Source of the DNA: Taxillus chinensis
Lineage: Eukaryota > Streptophyta > Magnoliopsida > Santalales > Loranthaceae
Assembly: GCA_023512835.1 (NCBI GenBank)
Contig: CM042089.1
Span: forward strand, 56,072,907-56,136,906
Direction: 5' to 3'
Length of the DNA: 64,000 nt
Part shown: piece after piece, positions 56,821-64,000 of the stretch
How the letters are laid out: each line of letters starts with the position of its first letter
How positions within the stretch are numbered: position 1 is the first letter of the stretch
Notes under the pieces: generated by a model
Databases searched by the model: none
The model's input: the letters and a program-made list of their open reading frames with translations, nothing else
Told to the model about the DNA's origin: nothing
Made by a program: the position numbers and the translations under genes

Positions 56821-59007
56821 ATGGTAGTTAAAGCGTAAACAACTTAGCACAATATATACAACAGTACAATTAAAAATAACCTCCTAATCTTAGTTCTATA
56901 CCTAACTCTCTAAAGTGTTCATTGTTCCCCAGCAGAGTCGCCAGCTGTCATCACTGGTTTTCGTCCGGGCCCGTTTGGGGTAAGCTCAAACTAAACCAAT
57001 ATTGAGAAAATTTCGAGTCGCCACTAACTGTTTTTGGGGTATAGTTGGATACCCTCTATTTTGAGTTGTTTCAAGTGTGTGGTCTGCGTTATCAGAGAAG
57101 GGTTCGGGAGTTGGTTACGTGTAGGGAGGGATTAGCACCCCTACGCCCCTTTCGGTATCTAATTTAGGAGGAGGAGGTTTTTGTACCGCCATGATCAGGT
57201 TAAGTTTCCTAAAAAGTTTATGATTTTTATTTAGCTAAATTATTTATTGAAGTCATGGTGAAAAATGGATTTACCCTAAATTTCTAAAGGGAATCCTAAA
57301 GGTTTTGGGTTTTTATTTGAATGAGATCCTAGGGTTGGTTTTGGTGTTTGGTTTTATTTTGGAAATTGAAGTCCTCAAATATGATTTTTTTTTTATTTTT
57401 CCCCCTTTTTTTTCTGGTTTTTTGGGTTAAAAAACATACATTTTTTGTTTGTTTTTGTTTTGTTTTGTTTTGTTTTTTTTGTCTTTTTTTTTTTGGTTTT
57501 GGACATTGAAGTACTAATTTTGGGTTTTTTTTGTTTGAAAACATGAAAACATTTTTTTGTTTGTTTTTGTTTTGTTTTTTTGTTTTTTGAAGATATTTTT
57601 TGAACATATTTTATTAAAACATTTTGAATATATTTTAGTGAAAACATTTTAGAAAGCATTTTGTTGAAAACGTTTTTGTTTTGTTTTTTTTTTTGTTTTT
57701 TGAAGATATTTTTTGAACATATTTTATTAAAACATTTTCAATATATTTTAGTGAAAACATTTTGGAAAGCATTTTGTTGAAAACGTTTTTGTTTTTTTTT
57801 GTTTTGTTTTTTTTTAGGAAACATTTTTTGAAAACATTTTTATTGCAAACATTTTGGAGAACATTTTTGTGGAAACCGTTGTTATTTTTTATTATTATTT
57901 TTTTACTTTTTTACTTATAGAAAGCCTTAAACCTAAATCTACGTGTCTCAACAATTGAAAATACATATGAACACATATACCAAAATAGATGTGGAGTGTG
58001 TGATTGTGACATCCACAAATCATATGAAAACACAGCCACTCTTTTTCATCTTTTTTTTTCTTTTTTTTTCTTCATCACTCTCTTTTTTCCTTTTTCTTCA
58101 TAAACAGAACAAAATACTATGGCTTACATCAAGTAGGGATATAAATAAGCTAATAAGCAATAAACACACAAATACAAATGAATTAGAAGTTGAACCGACT
58201 TTAGTTTGGGTAAGGCTTCAACACCGGCCTTCCATTTGAGTTATCTTGTTTGCTGATATTCTCCAGGTCGAATATAAAAGCACCAAATCCAGTAATTACG
58301 AAAATCAGATAGGATATACCATGGAGACTGCAGTACTATGTTAGAACTGAGAGCAAATGATGAGAGGATTTTTATTTGGGGTTTTGGGGCAGAAAAACGT
58401 GAGAGGGGATTTGAAAATGGTAGAGTTTTTTGCTTTGGGCAAGAAAATTCGTAAGAGAGAAAGAGAGAATCTGGGAGACCTCCCTTTTTTTTATGTTTGA
58501 AAAAGAAGCTTGAAAGGGAAGGAGAAAATTTGGGTAGCTTGTTTTTGATTTTGGAAAAGGGAGAGAATTTGGGGCGAAAATCTGGGTGTTTTTTCTTTGG
58601 GCGTAATCTGGGCGTTTTTTGTGGGAGCTGAACTCTTCTTCTTTTTTGGATCAGGGAGCTAGGTATGAAAAAAATGGTAGCAGGTTTTCATCAAAGATGA
58701 GGGGGCTCTCCTTTGCGCAGGGACAGAAGACTGTATTTTAAAGGGCTGGTATAAATTTGGCTGGATTGTCATTAATTGCAGCATTAAATGCTGTATTTAT
58801 TGATTCCCTTATTTTTGTCCGGGTCTTGTGCGTTGTCGGGTGGTCTGGCGACCTGCAGCTCGTGATTACCTTTTTTAATTTGTATTTTAGCACATGTGAC
58901 TGACAGGTCATTGAAAAGCATCCTTGCCAACAAATAAAACTCATCCCGTGAGCAGCCAGCGAGAAAGCCAACAAGAGGGGCCAGACAGCGAAGGTCAAGG
59001 GGTTAGA
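56821..59007 (-). mobile_element. Tat-B: inverted Tat 5' LTR with stub of interior
   Basis: On the minus strand the order is LTR (59007 to 56946, ending GATGACA), primer site (56944-56926, TGGCGACTCTGCTGGGGA) and about 105 bp of leader matching Tat-A 44538-44640. The LTR's outer part is cut at 59007 by the chromovirus. It matches Tat-A 42490-44520 in reverse, including the ATTAATTGCAGCATTAAATG region and long A-rich tracts (T-rich here). Confidence 0.85.
57585..57815. repeat. 113-bp tandem duplication in Tat-B LTR
   Basis: A unit beginning GAAGATATTTTTTGAACAT at 57589 repeats at 57702 with very few differences. It is T-rich with ACATTTT words. Confidence 0.85.
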
Positions 59008-59391
59008 TGTCACGGGGTCAGCCTTTATAGCAGCTTAACCCGTGCGGCACCTAGTTCTCACCCGTACGAAGGAACGCTAGGTCAGCCTAACTCGTCACAT
59101 TTGGATCGGAACCCATCGATCCGTTGTAAAGCATTTGTGTAGGGAAGCACTTAGTGGAAAAACGATTGAACGAAGGCAACAAATGATTGTATTGATTACT
59201 TGAAAGCTTTACAACATCACTCCCCTACATATAGATGTTAACACGTTTCTGGCTATGTCACCAGGAGACATCATATATGATCGAAATCTAAAATCTCTAC
59301 AACTTACTCTATAAGCTAAGTACAACACTTTACAAGGGGGAAATACCCTAAAATAGCCTAAGTGTGCTAGGATAAGCCTCGGTCCGTGACA
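59008..59391 (-). repeat. Chromovirus 3' LTR
   Basis: In plus direction it runs TGTCACGGGGTCAGCC to CGGTCCGTGACA. Its first bases resemble the TRIM-like LTR (TGTCATGGGGTCAGGG), and the adjoining interior (CTCCCCCACCCGATTTCGCA) is also shared with it. Confidence 0.88.
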
Positions 59392-60647
59392 TTCTCCCCC
59401 ACCCGATTTCGCAGCGTCCTCGTTGCGTCTTCGGCTTCCTCGAGCTTGTCAAACTGCCTGATGTAGCGTTCGACTCCTTCACGGTACTCTTCAATCTCCT
59501 TGGAGAATTGCCCTAGATCCTCTTCCTTCTCCCAGCTTGCCTCTTCAACCGGCTTGTTCTTCCATTGGACGTAGTACTCCACCCGGCTTGGATCTACGCC
59601 TCTTCTTGGCACGACTCTACGAGAATGGATTTTCTCTATCTCTTTGTCGTAGGTCTTGCCTGTTGACGCTATTGGTATCCACACCGCCCGTTGTCCGCTC
59701 GTATCTTCCAAGTCTTTGTGGTAAGGCTTGAGCAAACTAACATGGAACACCGGATGCCTTTGTAAGCTAGTCGGGAGGTCCAGTTTGTATGAAACCTTCC
59801 CAACTCTCTTAAGTACTTTGAAAGGCCCCTCATAACGGCGTACCAAACCCTTATGCAATTGTCTGAGTGCTTTGGTTTGGCGCAGAAGGAGTTTGAGCAT
59901 CACCATGTCTCCTTCTTGAAATTCTAAGGGTCTCCTTTGTTGATCCGCCCACTTCTTCATCTTCTTCGCCGCTTTGTGCAAGTATGCTCTGGCCAGATCC
60001 ATCTGTTCATGCCATCCTTTTGCAAACTTGAACGCTGCGGGGCTCTTTCCAGTGTACCCCCGAGTGATGGAAGTGGGCGTCAATGGTTGCTACCCAGTTG
60101 CGAGTTCGAACGGGCTCTCATTCGTGGACTCGCTCTTCTGCAAGTTATACGAGAATTGGGCTATGTCCAGCAACTTGGCCCAATCTCTTTGGTTGGCACT
60201 CACATAGTGCCTCAGATATAGCTCTAGTTAGCCATTGACACGTTCAGTTTGGCCGTCTGTTTGTGGGTGGAAACTTGTTGAAAAGTTGAAGTCCGAACCC
60301 ATTATCTGGAACAGCTCGGTCCAAAACCGCCCAGTGAACTGTGAGTCCCGATCGCTCACGATTGTCTTTGGAATGCCCCAATACTTCACCACGTACTTAA
60401 AGAGTAGTCGGGCCGTGTCGTCTGCCGTGCAGTCCTTCGGAGCTGGAATGAAAACTCCATACTTAGAGAATCGGTCGACCACCACAATGATCGTACCGCA
60501 TCCTTCGGATCTCGGGAGACAAACAATGAAGTCCATCGAAACATTTTCCCAAGGTCTTTCCGGAGTAGGCAAAGGTTCTAACAGTCCCACCGATTGCCGA
60601 TTCTCTATCTTGTCTTGTTGGCACACAAGACAAGTCCTCACGTACAC
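59367..60647 (-). pseudogene. Chromovirus integrase with C-terminal chromodomain
   Basis: From 60647: LVCQQDK (end of the zinc domain), core Asp in VSMDFIVCLP, Asp in IVSDRDSQFTGRF and Glu in DGQTERVNG. TAG at 60228-60230 and another stop near 60090 interrupt the single frame. The C-terminal part (60083-59367) has FQEGDMVMLKLL, YEGPFKVLKRVGKVSYKLDLP and the chromodomain VEYYVQWKNKPVEEASWEKE (about residues 167-186). In the family the chromodomain directs integration to marked chromatin. The last codons lie in the LTR. Confidence 0.9.
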
Positions 60648-61450
60648 TTGAACATCCTCGTAAAGTTGAGGCTAGTAATAGCTCCGTTCCACCAACGCCA
60701 AGGTACGATCAACTCCGGGATGGCCAGCCCACCACGAGTCGTGACATTCTTTGAGGATATCTCTCCTCAAACTTCCCTATTTGGGAACGTACACTTGTTC
60801 CCCTCGAGTATGGAGCAAGTTATCCCTTAGCCAAAATCACCTCGTCTTTCCAGCCTTGACGCATTCCACCAAGGACTTGGCTAATGGATCATGCTCCATT
60901 CCTTCATTCAGTTTGTCCACCAGGGGGAATTGTGGTTGGTTAATGGCTGCAAGTTCCGCCTTCCGACTTAGTGCATCGGCCACCACATTATTTGTGCCTG
61001 GTTTGTATTCGAGCACAAAGTCGAATTCCGCTAGGAGTCCTTGCCACCGCGCTTGCTTCGGAGTTAAGTTCCTTTGAGTCAGGAAATAACTCGTAGCAAT
61101 GTTGTCCGTCTTCACCACGAACTTGGACCCTAGCAAGTAATGCCTACACACCCGAAGGCAATGCATAACAGCCATCATCTCCTTTTCATGCACCGCGTAC
61201 CTCCGTTCGGTGCTATTAAGTTTCCAGCTTTCATATGCTACAGGACGCCCCTCCTGCATAAGAACTCCACCGATGGCAAAGTCTGAAGCATCGGTGTGAA
61301 CTTCATAAGGTTTCGTATGGTCCGGCAGGGCCATCACCGGTCCGTTTGTCACCACTTGCTTCAACTTCTCAAATGCCTCTCGGCAAACATCATCCCACAC
61401 CCAAGTCTTGTTCTTCTTTAATAGTTCTGTCAAGGGTGCAGCAATGTGGT
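60648..61450 (-). pseudogene. Chromovirus RT C-terminus and RNase H
   Basis: In the same frame as integrase: APLTELLKK, then TWVWDDVCREAFEKLK, RNase H with HTDASDFAIGGVLMQ, RYAVHEKEMMAVMHCLRVCRHYLLG, VVKTDN and NVVADALSRK. A stop lies at 60837-60839, with others before the zinc domain (HDSWWAGHPG, about 60740). Most of RT is missing because the element is truncated at about 61450. Confidence 0.88.
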
Positions 61451-61499
61451 TTTCCTTAGTTTTCCTTAACTGGAGCAAAGGTAGGCCAAGGGGCAAACC

Positions 61500-61996
61500 A
61501 GAGGCGTTAAGAGGGAGCTCCCTTCACCTGACACTTACAGCCGAGGCTGCGCGCCCACAGAGGTGCAAGCACCGGTGTGCTGGGTACCGACAGGTGCAAG
61601 GACACCCATACTCCGGGGAATTCTCCTGATGAAAAGCCTAGTTGTGGGGGTGAAAGGCCCAGTGCCTTATTAGGGCGCCGAGAACCAGGCCCCGACGGAA
61701 TCCACAAGGGAAAGAGCCAGCGTCCACCAGCACTACCGAGACTCCAGAGGTGTGTCCCTTATGAGGACAGGCCCTACCTAGAGAGGCGTCGGCTCGTAGG
61801 TGAGATTCGTCCCGTCTGACCCGGGTGCCCAAGAGGTGGTATATGCAGCCTGAAGCAACACCGTGGTCTGTAGAAGAAGGGAACCCACTGCAGCAAAGCG
61901 GGGCGGGGCCCGACTCCCAATACCTCCTACTCTGGAACCACACCCCCCATCACGAAAATGGGGCACCGACGCGACCCGTGGGCATGGCCCACGGAT
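61500..61996 (-). other. LINE 3' untranslated region
   Basis: About 500 bp of GC-rich sequence without a conserved reading frame, interpreted as the 3' untranslated part of the LINE. Confidence 0.45.
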
Positions 61997-62383
61997 CTAG
62001 GGGGCAACTTGGGCTAGGGACGGGCGGAGAGCCAGCAGGGTCGGGGCTGGGCAGTCGAGAAGAAAGTGGCACAAGTCAGCAAGGGGGGCGGGACAAAAAG
62101 GGCAACCGCGCCACCCAGGGGAGCGGTAAAAGCCTAGCCGGACCGCCCAATCAAGTAGAATGCATGCACCAACACGAGCACAGACCAAGTGAAATGCCTC
62201 TCTACTCGAGATAGAACTATCAAGCCAAGAACGATAGAGGGCCCGGCGGCCACGGGCGAGATGGAACTTGGTATAGAACGAGAGTGACGGAGTAGAGTGG
62301 CGTGCATCCCACTGTAGCCAGGCAGCCGAACGAACTAAAGGGGCCTTATGTGCGGAAGTAGCCGCTGGGACATGTTTACGCAA
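61997..62383 (-). pseudogene. LINE C-terminal region with zinc-knuckle-like motif
   Basis: Downstream of RT after a frame change, the product contains CPFCPAPLADLCHFLLDCP, a CxxC...H...C arrangement typical of the RT-associated zinc-binding domain of plant and animal LINEs. A helical Arg/Leu-rich region precedes it. Confidence 0.65.
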
Positions 62384-63984
62384 CCAAAAGCGCGATTGAA
62401 CAACCTAAGTCCAGATGCGGCCAACTTGATGGGGCAGAGCATGGGACAAGAGGTCGGCGATCCACGTCTTACACTGGGCGTACTTGAAAAAGGCACGCGC
62501 ACGCTGACCCGCACAAAAGGCCAGAAGTGGGCAGATATTGAATTCCCGGTGGAGCACACCAGCGCCGACAAGAGGCGACCGCCCCCGAACACCAACAAGC
62601 CATTTCAGCCCTACAAGGAGGATACGTTCGAGTGGGGCAAGAAGTTTGACATCATGCATACCCATCAGCTCAGCACCAAAGGTCAGGACCGGGGACATTA
62701 ACGCTTTAATAGCCAGGATGCGAGGCCAAATGGGCACCCGACGGCAGGTGAGAAAGTGCCGCAAGCCGTAGAGGGCCTTGTGCCCCGCCAATGCACGGTC
62801 ACCGACAATGGGGCGGACTGAGAGGTCAGGGGTAATAAGGACCCCAAGATACCAATAAGAGGCGGCAATGCCAACAGATTCTTGCCCCAACCGAAGGTCC
62901 GCACCCGCTAGTAAATCATGGGCCGGATCACCAAGCAAAGTCATACATTTGCATTTATCAATCCCGACCGCCATGCCCCAAGAAGAGGCCCAAGCATGCA
63001 CCCTGCTCAATTGCGTCGTTAGGTCTGCCACCGTGTCTGCGAGAAGGACAAGGTCATTGGCAAAAAGTAGGCCGGGGATACGATCAGGGAGACCCGGGAC
63101 AACCACTCCACAGCGCGCCTCCACCGCCGCCAACACATCATTAATGAAAATGTTGAAGAGCAGAGGAGAGGCGGGGCAACCCTGATGCACACCCCGACGA
63201 ACCCTGATCGTGTCGGACGTCAGGTGACCCAGTTTAACTTGGACTGACGAGCTGGCATAGAGAGCCCGAAAGAAACCAAGAGTGCGGTCATCGATCCCCG
63301 CGGCCCGAAGTTTGGCTAGGAGGGCCCCATGGGGCACCATATCATAGGCCTTACGGAAGTCAATGAATGCCACTTAGGTGGGCCGACCTAGCACGGATTT
63401 ACGACGGAGAGCGACCTCATGGAGTGCCGAGACATGACCGAGACATTCCTCTCCCTTACGAAAACCAGCCTGTCCCTTGTTGAAAAAACCCTGAAGCTCA
63501 AGAGCAACAGAGCATCGATGGGCCACCACTGCTGTTAAGACTTTGAGGGGGACATTGATGAGAGAAATACCACGGTGATTCCCCCGGGTCCGTGAGATCA
63601 CCCTTTTTGGGGACGGAGACAAGAGCAGCCGTGTTGAAAGAGGCAGGAACAACGGCACCCTGCCAAAGCACGTTAAACAGTGAGGTGAGCGCATGCACCA
63701 TGGGACTGGGGACCCCACGACTACGCCGATGAGAGTTGGTACCACCCAACATACACTTGAGGAAGCCCGGAGGCAGGCCATCAGGTCCGGCCGCCCTGTG
63801 AAGGCGGAGTTTCCGGACCACCGCCTTGATCTCCTTCCAGGAGATAGCGGAATCGAGACCCACGATGGCCTGTCGGGTAGGGGAAAGAAGGGCAGCATAA
63901 TGGTCCTCAGCGTATTCATCCGGTGTGTCCAAAAGAGCTCGGTAGTGGGAGGTCCAATGATCAAGAATAGTAGTGGGCTCAACT
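62384..63984 (-). pseudogene. LINE reverse transcriptase
   Basis: It starts with AAGPDGLPPGFLK and VSVPKKGDLTDP (63932-63590), then a frame change to RGISLINVPLKVLTAVV and GQAGFRKGEECLGHVSALHE. An in-frame TAA lies at 63374-63376. Next come FIDFRKAYDMVPH (motif A), VRRGVHQGCPASPLLFNIFIND, LLFANDLVLLA (motif C, where the catalytic pair is normally ADD but here AND) and GIDKCKCM. The Asp-to-Asn change should abolish polymerisation. Confidence 0.88.
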
Positions 63985-64000
63985 AGTAACCGACCATCAC

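Larger units (their letters stand above)
59008..61450 (-). mobile_element. Chromovirus (Ty3/gypsy with chromodomain), 3' part
   Basis: The 3' LTR 59008-59391 (384 bp) is followed on the minus strand by integrase-chromodomain, integrase core and RNase H regions in one frame with nonsense stops. The element is cut at about 61450, where GC-rich LINE sequence begins. It inserted into the Tat-B LTR. The polypurine tract GGGTGGGGGAGAAT abuts the LTR. It is a relative of the parent of the TRIM-like element at 25053-40867. Confidence 0.88.
61500..64000 (-). mobile_element. GC-rich non-LTR retrotransposon (LINE), partial
   Basis: From the window end down to about 61500 the sequence is conspicuously richer in G+C than all neighbours and encodes a LINE-type RT on the minus strand. 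It runs past the right edge, where the endonuclease would lie. The left boundary with the chromovirus is set by the composition change and loss of homology (61450-61500). No clear poly-A tail is seen, only a T-rich GTTTTCCTTAGTTTTCC stretch on the plus strand. Confidence 0.8.

Overview
This is nuclear DNA of a flowering plant, most likely a eudicot with a repeat-rich genome. One host gene appears intact: an HD-Zip class II homeobox gene on the minus strand (21176-23697, four exons, 299 aa). A broken FAR1/FRS-type gene fragment lies just downstream of it (18838-19811). Almost everything else is nested transposable elements, and their boundaries can be fixed from terminal repeats and target-site duplications (TSDs).

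Layout. (1) 915-18837: a minus-strand Ty3/gypsy element (gypsy-1) keeping gag, protease, half of RT, primer site and 5' LTR. It sits in the FAR1-like gene. Its LTR is split by a complete plus-strand Athila element (3764-17076; two 1516-bp LTRs; TSD CACGT). (2) 18838-25052: the FAR1-like fragment, the HD-Zip II gene, and an 894-bp non-autonomous DNA transposon with a perfect 9-bp TSD (23980-24873), 283 bp upstream of the HD-Zip start codon. (3) 25053-40867: a miniature LTR element derived from a chromovirus, whose left LTR holds a complete 14.8-kb minus-strand Ty1/copia element (25411-40182; TSD GTCCG). (4) 41054-56820: a plus-strand Tat/Ogre-type gypsy element with an extra 5' ORF, dual RNase H domains, and an RT segment duplicated around a copia LTR remnant. 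(5) 56821-59007: an inverted Tat LTR that forms a large hairpin with the preceding one. (6) 59008 to about 61450: a minus-strand chromovirus inserted in that LTR. (7) about 61500-64000: a GC-rich LINE on the minus strand.

The most striking content is a matched pair of accessory genes. The Athila element (gypsy) and the copia element, which belong to different superfamilies, both carry after pol a third ORF with the same domain order. This order is a plant-transposon N-terminal domain resembling Transposase_32, a linker with a basic patch and a SUMO-interaction-like motif, and a C-terminal Ulp1-type (C48) cysteine protease. Each ORF also has its own TATA box and leader, and in Athila this follows six copies of an AATTCACGTGCA motif. 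The U3 promoters of Athila and gypsy-1 also appear homologous, with shared elements in the same order. Both protease ORFs in this window are broken by stops or frameshifts, so these copies are fossils of a module that active relatives may still carry.

All domain and family assignments come from reading motifs by eye; no database search was possible.
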